A stretch of 64,000 nt of DNA. It comes from Pseudomonas sp. MWU13-2105 (GTDB lineage: Bacteria > Pseudomonadota > Gammaproteobacteria > Pseudomonadales > Pseudomonadaceae). The notes under the pieces were generated by a model. That model did not search any database. It saw only the letters and a list, made by a program, of their open reading frames with translations, and was not told the origin of the DNA. A program made the position numbers and the translations under genes. The DNA lies in the NCBI RefSeq assembly GCF_023242315.1, contig NZ_JALLIY010000009.1, positions 124,001-188,000 on the forward strand, given 5' to 3'. Shown one piece after another: positions 26,326-35,352 of this stretch (its first letter is position 1; each line of letters starts with the position of its first letter).

Positions 26326-27308
26326 GTCAGCAACTGCGGGATGACCCGCAAGCCTTCGAATTGTTACAGGCGCTATTACTGCTCGAGTGTGAACATCCGC
26401 AGGCCGTACCGCTGGGCACCGGCACCGCGCCCCAAGCCGAGGCAGTGCGTCTGCGCGGACCGCTGACGCCGCTGTTCCCCGGCAGCGAAGTGGAAAGCCT
26501 GAAGGAAACCGCAGGCCGGCAACCGGTACTGACCACGCCGGTGTTCGGCCTCGGCGGCCCCGACGGGCCGCTGCCTTACGCCGACCAGGAATGGCTGCAA
26601 CAACGAGCACGGCAGAAGGACCACGCGCCCGCCGAATTCCTCAACCTGTTCCAGCACCGGCTGATCAGCCTGCTGTATCGGGTGATGCGCAAACACCGGA
26701 TCGCCGCGGGCTTTTCTTCGCCCACCGCGACGCCGGTGCACAACCAGTTGCGGGCCCTGAGCGGATTGCTGCCCAAGGCCCTGCATGATCGTGGGGCCCT
26801 GCCCGATGCCGCAGTCTTGGCACGCAGTGCACTGTTTGCCGGCGGGCGTCGTTCATTGGCAGGGTTTGCGGCGGTGGTACGCCAGCATTTCAATATACCG
26901 GTGACGGTCGAGGCGTATGTCGGTGCCTGGCGGGATATCCCCCAGGCCAGTCGCAGTTGCATGCTTGCCGGTGGCCGTAATCTGACGCTGGGCCGCGATG
27001 CCGTGGCGGGAACGCGGGTCTGGGATGAACATGCCGGCATTCGCCTGACCCTCGGTCCCCTGCCTGGCAGCCAGGCCGTGCGTTTTCTCCCGGACGGCGG
27101 CGCCCATGCGGCCCTGGCCGCACTCGCCGCCCTGTACTTCGGCCCCGACCTGGATTGTACCCTCGCCGTGCTGATACGCGGAGCCTCGCCGATGATCCTC
27201 GACAGCGCCGCCCCGCCACAACTGAGTTGGAACGGCGGCCTGCAGCAGCAGCCCACTGACCATGTACAACGGATCGAAACCCGTTTGCGCCAATTGGAGA
27301 TCGCTTGA
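26289..27308 (+). CDS. tssG: Type VI secretion baseplate protein TssG
   Basis: A 339-residue VasB-family protein that forms the wedge with TssE/TssF/TssK. Typical pieces are DPQAFELLQALLLLE, PVFGLGGPDGPLPYADQEWL, NLFQHRLISLLYRV and QHFNIPVTVEAYVGAW. The C-terminal part ends in the usual YFGPDLDC-like stretch. It overlaps tssF and ends two bases before clpV, consistent with tight translational coupling. Confidence 0.94.
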   Translation: MATPTRPTTVPLSQQLRDDPQAFELLQALLLLECEHPQAVPLGTGTAPQAEAVRLRGPLTPLFPGSEVESLKETAGRQPVLTTPVFGLGGPDGPLPYADQEWLQQRARQKDHAPAEFLNLFQHRLISLLYRVMRKHRIAAGFSSPTATPVHNQLRALSGLLPKALHDRGALPDAAVLARSALFAGGRRSLAGFAAVVRQHFNIPVTVEAYVGAWRDIPQASRSCMLAGGRNLTLGRDAVAGTRVWDEHAGIRLTLGPLPGSQAVRFLPDGGAHAALAALAALYFGPDLDCTLAVLIRGASPMILDSAAPPQLSWNGGLQQQPTDHVQRIETRLRQLEIA

Positions 27309-27310
27309 AC

Positions 27311-29866
27311 ATGGAACTGGGCAGCCTGATCGGACGCCTCAACGCCGACAACCGCCGTGCCCTGGAAAGGGCCGCCCAACGCTGCCTGCAACGGGGTCAT
27401 CACTATGTGGAAATCGAGCACCTGTTGCTGGAGCTGCTGGAGATCGAGGGCGGTGATTTTGCCTGGTTGCTACCGCGTTTCGGGCTGGAGCGGGATGCCT
27501 TGTCGGCGGAGATCAACAAGGCGCTGGAGCTGTTCAAGTCCGGCAGTACCCGCACACCTGCGCTGTCGGCACAGACGGTCGGCTTGCTCGAGGACGCGGT
27601 GGTCCAGGCCAGCGTGCTCGGGCTCGAGAGCATCCGTTCCGGTTTGTTGCTGCTGGCACTGCTTGACCGTGATGAGCGACGCAGCCTGCTGCTCAATAGC
27701 GCTTCGTCACTGCTGAAGATTCCTCGCGACGCACTGCGCAGCCATTTGCTGGAGTGGACGGAAAACTCCCGCGAACATACCGGACCGAAACGTTCGGCGA
27801 CAACAGTGGAAAAGCCCGCCGCCCGGAACACAGCGCAGGACTCGGTTCTGGACCAATACACCCAGGACCTGACCGCCGATGCCCACGCCGGGCGCATCGA
27901 TCCCATCGTCGGCCGTGATGGAGAGATCCGCCAGTGCATCGACATTCTCCTGCGTCGTCGGCAGAACAACCCGATCCTGGTGGGTGCCCCCGGTGTCGGC
28001 AAGACCGCGGTGGTCGAGGGCCTGGCCCTGCGCATCGCCGCCGGGGATGTGCCGCCATCGTTGCAGGAAGTCAGCCTGCGGGTGCTGGACCTGGGTTTGT
28101 TGCAGGCCGGGGCCGGAGTCAAAGGCGAGTTCGAGCAACGCCTGAAAGGGGTCATCGATGCAGTCCGCAGCGCGGAAAAACCGATCATCCTGTTTATCGA
28201 CGAAGCCCATACCCTGATCGGCGCCGGTGGCGCGGAAGGCGGCAGCGATGCGGCCAACCTGCTCAAGCCGGCCCTGGCCCGGGGCGAGTTGCGCACCCTC
28301 GCCGCCACCACCTGGATGGAATACAAGAAATACTTCGAGAAGGACCCGGCCCTGGCCCGGCGTTTCCAACTGGTGCAGGTGGAAGAACCGGACGAAGCCA
28401 CTGCCGTGGAAATGCTCCGGGGCGTAGCGGCCAAGCTGGAACAGCACCATGGCGTGCAGGTGCTGGATGCGGCGATTCATGATGCGGTGAAACTGTCCCA
28501 CCGCTATATCTCCGGGCGGCAACTGCCGGACAAGGCCATCAGTATTCTCGACACCGCCTGTGCCCGGGTAGCCCTTGGCCAGCACGATGTTCCGCCACCG
28601 CTGGAAAGCCTGCGTCATCGCCAGCAGAGCCTGAAGGAAGAGGTCGACCGCCTGCGCCGTGAACAGGCCACCGGGCTGGATCATCGCGAGCGCATCACGG
28701 CGCTGGAGAGTGAATCCATCGGCAATCTGCAAGCCATACGTGAACTGGAAACCCGTTGGGGCGAAGAGCGCGAGGCCGTGCGCGAACTGCTGGAAAAGCG
28801 CGGTGAGCTGCTGATGTTGAGCGACCGTGTGGAGAGCGGCAAGTCCGATGAAGACACCGATGGCCGCATCGACACCCTGGCCGCCGAGTTGGTTCGACTG
28901 GAGGCCGGGCTCGATGCCATTCGCCAGGATGATCCACTGGTACCGGAACAGGTCGATTCAAAAACCGTGGCTGCGGTGATCGCCGGCTGGACCGGGATTC
29001 CCGTGGGCAAGATGCTCGCCGACGAAGCCCATGCCGTACGTACCCTCGGCCAGCGCATGGGCCTGCGGGTGATGGGCCAGACCACGGCGCTGGGGACCAT
29101 TGCCCAACGTTTGCAAGCCTATCGCGCCGGGTTGACCGACCCGCAAAAACCGGTCGGGGTGTTCCTGCTGGTCGGCCCCACGGGCGTCGGCAAAACCGAA
29201 ACCGCCTATGCCCTGGCCGATGCCCTGTATGGCGGCGAACGCAACCTGATCAGCATCAACCTCTCGGAATACCAGGAAGCCCATACCGTCAGCCAACTCA
29301 AAGGCGCGCCGCCTGGCTACGTCGGCTATGGCAGTGGCGGCGTGCTGACCGAAGCGGTACGGCGCAAGCCGTATTCGGTGGTGTTGCTGGATGAAATCGA
29401 AAAGGCCCACCCGGATGTGCTGGAGGCGTTCTACAACGTGTTCGACAAGGGCGTGATGGAGGACGGCACCGGTTTGGTGGTGGACTTCAAGAACACGGTG
29501 ATGCTGGCGACCAGCAATGTCGGGGCGGAGTTGATCCTCGATACACCGATGGCGCAATTGGCGACCGATGCGTTCAACGAACAGTTGCGCAAGGTCTTGC
29601 TGCAGGCCTTCCGCCCAGCGTTCCTGGCACGGATGACGGTCGTGCCATATTACCCGCTGGATGAGACGACATTGGAAGGGATTGTGCTCGCCAAGCTCGA
29701 AAAACTGCGTGACCGATACAAAGCCGCGACAGGGAAACCATTCGAGTTCGATGCCGGAATCGTCAAAGCGGTACTGGCCAAGTGCAGTGCGGCGGGCGCG
29801 CGCGATATCGAAAACGTACTGATGACCCAAGTGACCGGAAAACTGGCCGAGTGGGCGCTGGAATAA
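27311..29866 (+). CDS. clpV: Type VI secretion AAA+ ATPase ClpV (TssH)
   Basis: An 851-residue ClpB-like ATPase that disassembles contracted TssBC sheaths. The N-domain spans 1-150; two AAA+ modules follow, with the first Walker A GAPGVGKT near 225-232 and Walker B ILFIDEAHTL. The second has Walker A VGPTGVGKTE near 615 and VVLLDEIEKAHPDV. A coiled-coil insertion with many Glu/Arg residues lies between them. ATG 27311 is preferred over TTG 27305 because of GGAGA upstream. It closes the core tssB-H operon. Confidence 0.96.
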   Translation: MELGSLIGRLNADNRRALERAAQRCLQRGHHYVEIEHLLLELLEIEGGDFAWLLPRFGLERDALSAEINKALELFKSGSTRTPALSAQTVGLLEDAVVQASVLGLESIRSGLLLLALLDRDERRSLLLNSASSLLKIPRDALRSHLLEWTENSREHTGPKRSATTVEKPAARNTAQDSVLDQYTQDLTADAHAGRIDPIVGRDGEIRQCIDILLRRRQNNPILVGAPGVGKTAVVEGLALRIAAGDVPPSLQEVSLRVLDLGLLQAGAGVKGEFEQRLKGVIDAVRSAEKPIILFIDEAHTLIGAGGAEGGSDAANLLKPALARGELRTLAATTWMEYKKYFEKDPALARRFQLVQVEEPDEATAVEMLRGVAAKLEQHHGVQVLDAAIHDAVKLSHRYISGRQLPDKAISILDTACARVALGQHDVPPPLESLRHRQQSLKEEVDRLRREQATGLDHRERITALESESIGNLQAIRELETRWGEEREAVRELLEKRGELLMLSDRVESGKSDEDTDGRIDTLAAELVRLEAGLDAIRQDDPLVPEQVDSKTVAAVIAGWTGIPVGKMLADEAHAVRTLGQRMGLRVMGQTTALGTIAQRLQAYRAGLTDPQKPVGVFLLVGPTGVGKTETAYALADALYGGERNLISINLSEYQEAHTVSQLKGAPPGYVGYGSGGVLTEAVRRKPYSVVLLDEIEKAHPDVLEAFYNVFDKGVMEDGTGLVVDFKNTVMLATSNVGAELILDTPMAQLATDAFNEQLRKVLLQAFRPAFLARMTVVPYYPLDETTLEGIVLAKLEKLRDRYKAATGKPFEFDAGIVKAVLAKCSAAGARDIENVLMTQVTGKLAEWALE

Positions 29867-29884
29867 CCGTCGGAGGAACCCGCC

Positions 29885-31606
29885 ATGGCAATTACCATCT
29901 TGATCGGAACAGGTATCTCATCAGCAGCCTATCTATTGTCCGTGACACAGTATCTGAGGTCCTTGAATCAAACGCTTGGAGCTGTGGGTGTCATGGGTGG
30001 CCCCGACCTCTGGCAAAGAATGAGTCATGCACATGCCATGGGCCAACCCAAACAGCTGCTGACGGGGAATCTTCTGGGTCACGGCCGGGCTGATCACGGA
30101 TTTACCGCCGAACAATTGTCGCAGAGGGAATATTTGAGCGCAGGGCAGTTTTCAACAGCGGTCCAGCATTATCTGACTCAACACTCCTGTGCCCAGTTGC
30201 CTGATTCATTTATTTCCAAAATAGTCAAAGACGGCCCCAAATACGTACTGGAAACTTTCCTTGATGGCGCGCTTGCCGGAACCCTTCGCTGTGACCGCGT
30301 CATCGTCGGAGCCGGACCAGGTGCACCGCGGCCATTGGCAACCGAGGAAGGCAACCTGACGGAAGAAAATATCCGTGACTTTGCTGGAAGGGTGATCAAA
30401 GGCAACGATTTCATGGCCCCGGACTGGACTTCGCCACTGCACATCCGCCCTGAAGAAACAACGGTCGCAGTGTATGGCGGCTCAGCCACTGCCGCCTGGG
30501 CAGTTGAGCTGGCGGCCATACGCAAAATGAAAGTTATTTCCTGGTTCACGCGCCCCGGACGTGGAAACGGTGCCTGGAGCGCCGAGACCAGGTTCAGCGA
30601 AGCCTTTCCGGCGGGTGACCGAAACAACACGGTAGAAGAAGATTACCGAGATGTTCGACATGTTTATAAATTGCTTCGCGTAGAGTCCGTGGCAGAAACG
30701 ACCAAGCTTCGTCTTGTCTTCCAGCAGTCGGAAGGTGCCGAGGATATCGTCATAGTGCTGGTGGATCTTCTGATCTATGCCCTCGGCGCGGAGCACACGC
30801 CCGATCAAGGCATCAGGGCCATTCTGACGCCCAGCATCACCGACAACCTTGTGGCCTTTTACGACAGAAACCTGGCGATCAGTTCCCGACCTTCGTTATT
30901 GGCCGTCGGCACACCCGATCGCACGTTCATGATTGTCGGCTCGGCCATGAGCAGCGCCGCGGGGTTCGGGCCCACACTCGGGGTACAAGGCGAGCCTGGT
31001 CGAAGCCTCAGGGACCTGACAAGTTACAAGGAAATCAGCAGTACACTTCCCGCCGCCGCCAGACCCACCGAGGGTATTGCCATGGTCATGGCGGGTATTG
31101 AAGCCTTGAATGAATATGTACCGGTAAAACCTGTCCGCGGCGGACGCACACGTACCTACTCCGCCCCGCGCTTTACGACGAGTGATGGTGCATTACCCAA
31201 AGGTTCTCCAAACCCGCATTTCGGTGATACCTCCAGCCATGATCTCGATTTCGGATGGGACATCAACTTCAATACCAGCAACCGCACGCAGCTTGCGATC
31301 TATATCGCTCAAACAACCGACCTTGCGCCATTTGCCGCCAACCTGGCCGTTGCGTTGATTGTGTTTTTCAGGACTCGCCCGGAGAGCGTACGCGGGCTGA
31401 GCGACCCACAAGTGACCACCATCATCAGCGTCGCCAACGCCATCTACAAACGCTTGACTGTCTTGAATCACGATCTTGACGCACAACTGCTGCACTTCGA
31501 TAAATTGTGGGGCACCGACATGCATGTTAACAACTGCGTTGGCTACGTAACGACGACAGCGGAGTGGAAATCACTCTGGCGAAACCACGGAATCACATTG
31601 GCATAA
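29885..31606 (+). CDS. Unassigned two-dinucleotide-domain flavoprotein, candidate T6SS cargo
   Basis: A 573-residue protein that I do not recognise as any named T6SS component. It carries the layout of an FAD/NAD(P)H flavoprotein: an N-terminal GTGISS Rossmann turn at 8-13, VIVGAGPGAP at 139-148, a second nucleotide-binding turn VYGGSATAAW at 196-205, and an ATG-like motif IYALGAEHTP at 297-306. The C-terminal 200 residues match nothing I know. There is no signal peptide or membrane helix. It follows clpV by 18 bases with GGAGG upstream and precedes vgrG by 57 bases. Its base composition is visibly lower in G+C than its neighbours (27 of 60 bases at 30661-30720), suggesting acquisition with vgrG. 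Effector, or metabolic passenger: unproven. Confidence 0.65.
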   Translation: MAITILIGTGISSAAYLLSVTQYLRSLNQTLGAVGVMGGPDLWQRMSHAHAMGQPKQLLTGNLLGHGRADHGFTAEQLSQREYLSAGQFSTAVQHYLTQHSCAQLPDSFISKIVKDGPKYVLETFLDGALAGTLRCDRVIVGAGPGAPRPLATEEGNLTEENIRDFAGRVIKGNDFMAPDWTSPLHIRPEETTVAVYGGSATAAWAVELAAIRKMKVISWFTRPGRGNGAWSAETRFSEAFPAGDRNNTVEEDYRDVRHVYKLLRVESVAETTKLRLVFQQSEGAEDIVIVLVDLLIYALGAEHTPDQGIRAILTPSITDNLVAFYDRNLAISSRPSLLAVGTPDRTFMIVGSAMSSAAGFGPTLGVQGEPGRSLRDLTSYKEISSTLPAAARPTEGIAMVMAGIEALNEYVPVKPVRGGRTRTYSAPRFTTSDGALPKGSPNPHFGDTSSHDLDFGWDINFNTSNRTQLAIYIAQTTDLAPFAANLAVALIVFFRTRPESVRGLSDPQVTTIISVANAIYKRLTVLNHDLDAQLLHFDKLWGTDMHVNNCVGYVTTTAEWKSLWRNHGITLA

Positions 31607-31663
31607 AAACCTTCGGAACCTGGTTCCCGTAGCCCCACCCCACTGCCCCTGCGGGAGCATTCG

Positions 31664-33673
31664 ATGCCACGCTCCGTCGATACCAACACCAGTCTGTCCT
31701 TGACCGCCTCATCGCTGGCAACGCTGTATCCCGAGTCTATTTCCAGCGAAGAAATTCTGAATCAGCTCGGCCAGCACGTCCTGTTTGGCCTCAACGACGG
31801 CTCAGCCCTCACCCTGGCCAGCGCCATCGCCAGCCACGTCACCAGCACCTTCCACAACGACGCCCTGCTGCGTCCCCTCGACGCCCTGGTCGCCGAAATC
31901 CGCCAATTGCCCGCCGATGCGACTGCCGAGCGCTATCAACTGCTACTCAGACCCTGGCTCTGGTGGCTGACCCTGGCCAGCAACAACCGCGTGTTCCAGA
32001 ACCTCAGCACCGCGGATATTGTCACCACGATCTTCAAGGCCCATGCCTTCAGCGACTTCAAGCTCTCGCTGAGCGGCAGCTACACTCCACGCGAATACTG
32101 CATCCAGTACGGCGAGACCGATTTCGCCTTTGTCTCGAGGCTGCTGGAAGAAGAAGGCATCTTCTGGTTTTTCACCCACGAGGACGGTAAGCACACCTTG
32201 GTCTTGGCGGACAGCAACGATGCTTTCCCACCAATCCCTAACGGGCCAAAAGTGCCTTATCTGGGCCAGGGCATGGGCGAACGCGAACTGCACGGTATCC
32301 GCTCCGGCCAACAGTCCCTGCAAGCCGTCGCCGGTACTTACAAAACCACCGACTACGAATTCACCACCCCTACCACCTCGCTCTACGGCCAGGCAGAAGC
32401 CGTTGCCGGACCGCGCTCGATCTATGAGCACCCTGGCGGCTACAGCGCCAAGGCGCGGGGCGATGCGTTGAGCAAACAGCGCGTGGATGGCCTGCGCAGC
32501 CAGGAAAAACGCTTTGTCGGCGAAAGCGATTGCCGCTGGCTGGTGCCGGGGCACTGGTTCACCCTGACCGGCCATGATGACGCCAGCCTGAATATCGATT
32601 GGCTGGTGACCGCGGTGACCCACGAAGCCAATCACGAGCACTATCGCAATCGCTTCGAGGCGATTCCCAAGGCCACGCCCTTTCGCCCGACGCGCAGCAC
32701 GCCAAAACCGCGCATGCACACACAAACCGCCTTGGTGGTGGGTAAATCCGGCGAGGAAATCTGGACCGACGAATATGGCCGGATCAAGCTGCAATTCCCC
32801 TGGGATCGCGACGGCAAGAACGACGAAACCAGCTCCTGCTGGGTCCGCGTGGTGCTGCCGTGGAGCGGCAAGGGCTTCGGCATGCAATTCGTGCCACGGA
32901 TCGGCCAGGAGGTGATTGTCACCTTTATCGACGGCGACCCGGACCGACCGCTGGTCACCGGCTGTGTCTACAACGGCGACAACGCCCTGCCCTACGCGCT
33001 GCCGGCCAACCAGACCCAATCCGGGATCAAGACCAACTCTTCCAAGGGCGGCGGCGGTTTCAACGAGCTGCGTTTCGAGGACAAGAAGGACGCCGAGGAG
33101 GTGTTTCTCCAGGCCCAGAAAAACTTCAAGACCAACGTGCTCAACGACACCACCGTTACCGTCGGCCACGATGAAACCCTCACCGTGCAGAACGCCCGCA
33201 CCCGTACGGTGAAGGAAGGCGACGAAACCGTGACCCTGGAAAAGGGCAAGCGCAGCGTAACCATCCAGACCGGCAGCGATACCCTCGACGTGAAGGACAG
33301 TCGCACAGTGAAGGTCGGCGCCGACCAGACCCACAGCACCGGCGGCAATTACGAGCACAAGGTCACCGGCAACTACAATCTGACGGTGGACGGCAATCTG
33401 ACGATCAAGGTGACCGGCACCCTGACCCTGCAAAGCGGCGGCAGTTTCGCACTCAAGAGCGGCGCCGACCTCGCGGCCCAGGCCAGTACCTCCATCAGCC
33501 AGAAGGCCGGGACCTCGCTGAGCAACCAGGCCGGCACCTCCCTGGAAAACAAGGCCGGAACCACCATGACCAACGACGCGGGCATCAGCCTGACCAACAA
33601 GGGCGGTGCCGAGCAGACCGTGGACGGCGGCGGCATGCTGACCATCAAGGGCGGCCTGGTGAAGGTCAATTGA
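31664..33673 (+). CDS. vgrG: Type VI secretion spike protein VgrG (TssI)
   Basis: A 669-residue spike protein. The N-terminal gp27-like part contains SGSYTPREYCIQYGETDFAFVSRLLEEEGI-type sequence; the gp5 OB-fold has EIWTDEYGRIKLQFPWDRDG and SCWVRVVLPWSGKGFGMQFVPRIGQEV. The last 200 residues form the repetitive beta-helix (Thr/Gly-rich, TVTVGHDETLTVQNARTRTV and so on), ending in MLTIKGGLVKVN. No extra effector domain follows the needle, so any cargo must be separate. It is the only vgrG in the window. The MORN_2 gene follows nine bases later. Confidence 0.95.
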   Translation: MPRSVDTNTSLSLTASSLATLYPESISSEEILNQLGQHVLFGLNDGSALTLASAIASHVTSTFHNDALLRPLDALVAEIRQLPADATAERYQLLLRPWLWWLTLASNNRVFQNLSTADIVTTIFKAHAFSDFKLSLSGSYTPREYCIQYGETDFAFVSRLLEEEGIFWFFTHEDGKHTLVLADSNDAFPPIPNGPKVPYLGQGMGERELHGIRSGQQSLQAVAGTYKTTDYEFTTPTTSLYGQAEAVAGPRSIYEHPGGYSAKARGDALSKQRVDGLRSQEKRFVGESDCRWLVPGHWFTLTGHDDASLNIDWLVTAVTHEANHEHYRNRFEAIPKATPFRPTRSTPKPRMHTQTALVVGKSGEEIWTDEYGRIKLQFPWDRDGKNDETSSCWVRVVLPWSGKGFGMQFVPRIGQEVIVTFIDGDPDRPLVTGCVYNGDNALPYALPANQTQSGIKTNSSKGGGGFNELRFEDKKDAEEVFLQAQKNFKTNVLNDTTVTVGHDETLTVQNARTRTVKEGDETVTLEKGKRSVTIQTGSDTLDVKDSRTVKVGADQTHSTGGNYEHKVTGNYNLTVDGNLTIKVTGTLTLQSGGSFALKSGADLAAQASTSISQKAGTSLSNQAGTSLENKAGTTMTNDAGISLTNKGGAEQTVDGGGMLTIKGGLVKVN

Positions 33674-33682
33674 GGAGCCGGC

Positions 33683-34228
33683 ATGAGTGAGTCGATCAAA
33701 CTGGACCTGACACGCGGCGACAGCCATCTCACCGGGCGCCTGCTGGACGATCAGCTCGAAGGCCCTCTGAAGATCGAGGAATCCGGGCGTCCCCAGGCCA
33801 GCCTGAGCTACAGCCAGGGCGAGTTGCAAGGGTTGTCGACGCTCTATCACCCCAACGGCAAGGTCTCGGCGCAGGTGCCCTATGTGGCCGGAAAAACCCA
33901 CGGCATTGCCAGTTTCTTCAGCCCGGAAGGCGGCTTGCAGCGCAAGGCGGGTTATCGCAACGGACTGCTGCATGGCGAGGCGACCAACTACTTTGCCGAT
34001 GGCAGCGTGGCGGACGTCGAGCACAACCGTGACGGCGTGCGCGATGGCCTGTACCAGCGCTTTCATCAGAACGGGCAAATCGCACTGAGCAGCCGTTATC
34101 TCAATGGTCAGTTGCTCGATGCCGGGCAGCCCTATGCCGAGGACGGCCGCCCGCTGGATGCCGAGGGCAAACCGATCTCGCGCTGGCGCTGGTGGTGGTT
34201 GCGGCGTGAAGGCCCGGAGGAAGCCTGA
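33683..34228 (+). CDS. MORN_2/YwqK-family repeat protein next to vgrG
   Basis: A 181-residue protein built of MORN_2-type repeats: GLSTLYHPNGKVSAQVPYVAG, GIASFFSPEGGLQRKAGYRNG, GEATNYFADGSVADVEHNRDG and GLYQRFHQNGQIALSSRYLNG. Each has a turn, an aromatic residue, and a following G-K/R step. The C-terminus ends in a basic, Trp-rich tail RWRWWWLRR. Homologues are annotated as antitoxin of YwqK type. Here it is translationally close to vgrG but has no recognisable toxin partner; immunity protein or adaptor are both possible. Confidence 0.75.
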   Translation: MSESIKLDLTRGDSHLTGRLLDDQLEGPLKIEESGRPQASLSYSQGELQGLSTLYHPNGKVSAQVPYVAGKTHGIASFFSPEGGLQRKAGYRNGLLHGEATNYFADGSVADVEHNRDGVRDGLYQRFHQNGQIALSSRYLNGQLLDAGQPYAEDGRPLDAEGKPISRWRWWWLRREGPEEA

Positions 34229-34231
34229 GCC

Positions 34232-34627
34232 TCAGGGAATCAGCATCTGCACCTGGCCGGGCACGACGATCTTGATCACCCCGCCCCACATGCACATCAC
34301 GCAGCTGTTGGCGTCCAGGGCCGGCATATTGCCCAGCAGCAGGGTCGGCGGACCGCCGGGAATCCAGGGCGCGGCGGTGGCCGGGATGCACGGCATGGGT
34401 GTCAGGACGCCAAGGGCGGCGGCGGTCGCCGCGGCCACCATCGGATTGGCGATACTCTGGCACACGGCAAAGGTGCCGATATTCACCAGTGGGATGTAAT
34501 CCATGATATTGGCGGCGGGCATGCTGCTGGTCAGGGCGCGGTTGATCGGCAGCACGTTCAGCATGCCGGGCGCGGCGCCAAAGCTGCATTGCAGGGTGGC
34601 GCCGCTGCAGACCTGGGGACTGCCCAT
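34232..34627 (-). CDS. PAAR-like protein (DUF4280)
   Basis: A 131-residue protein with the DUF4280 pattern: an MGSPQVCSGATLQCSFG start, MDYIPLVNIGTFAVCQSIANP, a Pro-rich MPCIPATAAPWIPGGPP segment and a C-terminal SCVMCMWGGVIKIVVPGQ. Cysteines at both ends fit a metal-stabilised PAAR-like cone. It may tip the VgrG spike. It has no C-terminal toxin domain. It is convergent with the MORN_2 gene (three-base gap) and starts after AGGAG; the frame's upstream ATG at 34678 is not used. Confidence 0.85.
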   Translation of the reverse strand: MGSPQVCSGATLQCSFGAAPGMLNVLPINRALTSSMPAANIMDYIPLVNIGTFAVCQSIANPMVAAATAAALGVLTPMPCIPATAAPWIPGGPPTLLLGNMPALDANSCVMCMWGGVIKIVVPGQVQMLIP

Positions 34628-34790
34628 GGGGATCTCCTTTTCCTGTTGGCTGCGCAACACTGCCAGCGTAGACCACAATCGCCCGACAAGTCTCGTTACT
34701 CAGATCTGCAAGCTAGCAGGAAATGTCCCACAAATGAGCTGTCAGGACTCAACCAGGGTGAAGAACAGACACATATTCCCTCTTTAAATC

Positions 34791-34808
34791 TATACGTGAG
34801 TAGCGTAC
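34791..34808. promoter_or_regulatory. Possible HigBA-type operator
   Basis: TACG (34793-34796) and CGTA (34804-34807) form a short inverted repeat around TGAGTAG, just upstream of the truncated toxin start. It has the place and size of an antitoxin-binding autoregulatory site, but is too short to be secure. Confidence 0.35.
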
Positions 34809-34813
34809 AAATA

Positions 34814-34894
34814 ATGAATGCTCTGTTTATCGAACTACCACCCTTCGAGCGTCATCGCAGAGCCTACCTGGGCGACGAGGCGTTCCCATCATGA
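34814..34894 (+). pseudogene. Truncated HigB/RelE-type toxin, only 26 codons left
   Basis: The frame reads MNALFIELPPFERHRRAYLG then DEAFPS and stop. This is the recognisable N-terminus of HigB2/RelE-like mRNA interferases (about 110 residues in intact members). Everything after about residue 24 is missing and the stop overlaps the ATG of the downstream antitoxin gene. The join preserves the antitoxin start, so a deletion has removed the toxin core but spared the antitoxin. Confidence 0.7.
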
Positions 34895-35205
34895 AGCGTG
34901 ACATTTTTGCAGAACTGGTCGAGGGCTTCGACGCCCTGGCCGATGACCGCCGGGGCAAAGTCACCCTGCGCAACCACAAGGTTCAGTTGAACAAGCTGCA
35001 ACCGATCGGCGCCGACGAGCTGGTGGCAATCCGGACCCAACTGAAGCTGTCGCGGGCGGTGTTCGCCCTGTACCTGCGCACCAATACCCGGACCCTGGAA
35101 AACTGGGAGCAGGGCCGGGCCCGGCCCAATGCCCAGGCCACCACGCTGATCCGGCTGGTCGAGAAGTACCCCGAAACCGTGGAACGCCTGGCGTCCCTGG
35201 CCTGA
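34891..35205 (+). CDS. HigA/XRE-type antitoxin-like DNA-binding protein
   Basis: A 104-residue protein starting MKRDIFAELVEGFDALADDR. It has an XRE-type helix-turn-helix at about 50-100 (TQLKLSRAVFALYLRTNTRT, then LENWEQGRARPNAQ). It is the usual length of HigA2-like antitoxins. Its toxin partner upstream is truncated to 26 residues, so it survives as an orphan, possibly as a repressor of its own promoter. The ATG overlaps the toxin-fragment stop. Confidence 0.85.
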   Translation: MKRDIFAELVEGFDALADDRRGKVTLRNHKVQLNKLQPIGADELVAIRTQLKLSRAVFALYLRTNTRTLENWEQGRARPNAQATTLIRLVEKYPETVERLASLA

Positions 35206-35352
35206 GGCGACAGGCGAGTTCGCGCTGCGGCGCCGTCGCCCCGCTGCCCTTTTGCACATAACTGCTGTTCCCGTAGAGGCCTTAATCCACGGTGACGTGC
35301 TTCGTATAGTGAGTGCCCTGCGCCCATAACCACAACGTCGAGAGGCCCGAGC

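Noticed and set aside
31943..34078. A 711-codon open frame antisense to vgrG
   Set aside because: It is a G+C-driven shadow of vgrG and the MORN_2 gene on the other strand; no family resemblance and no ribosome site.
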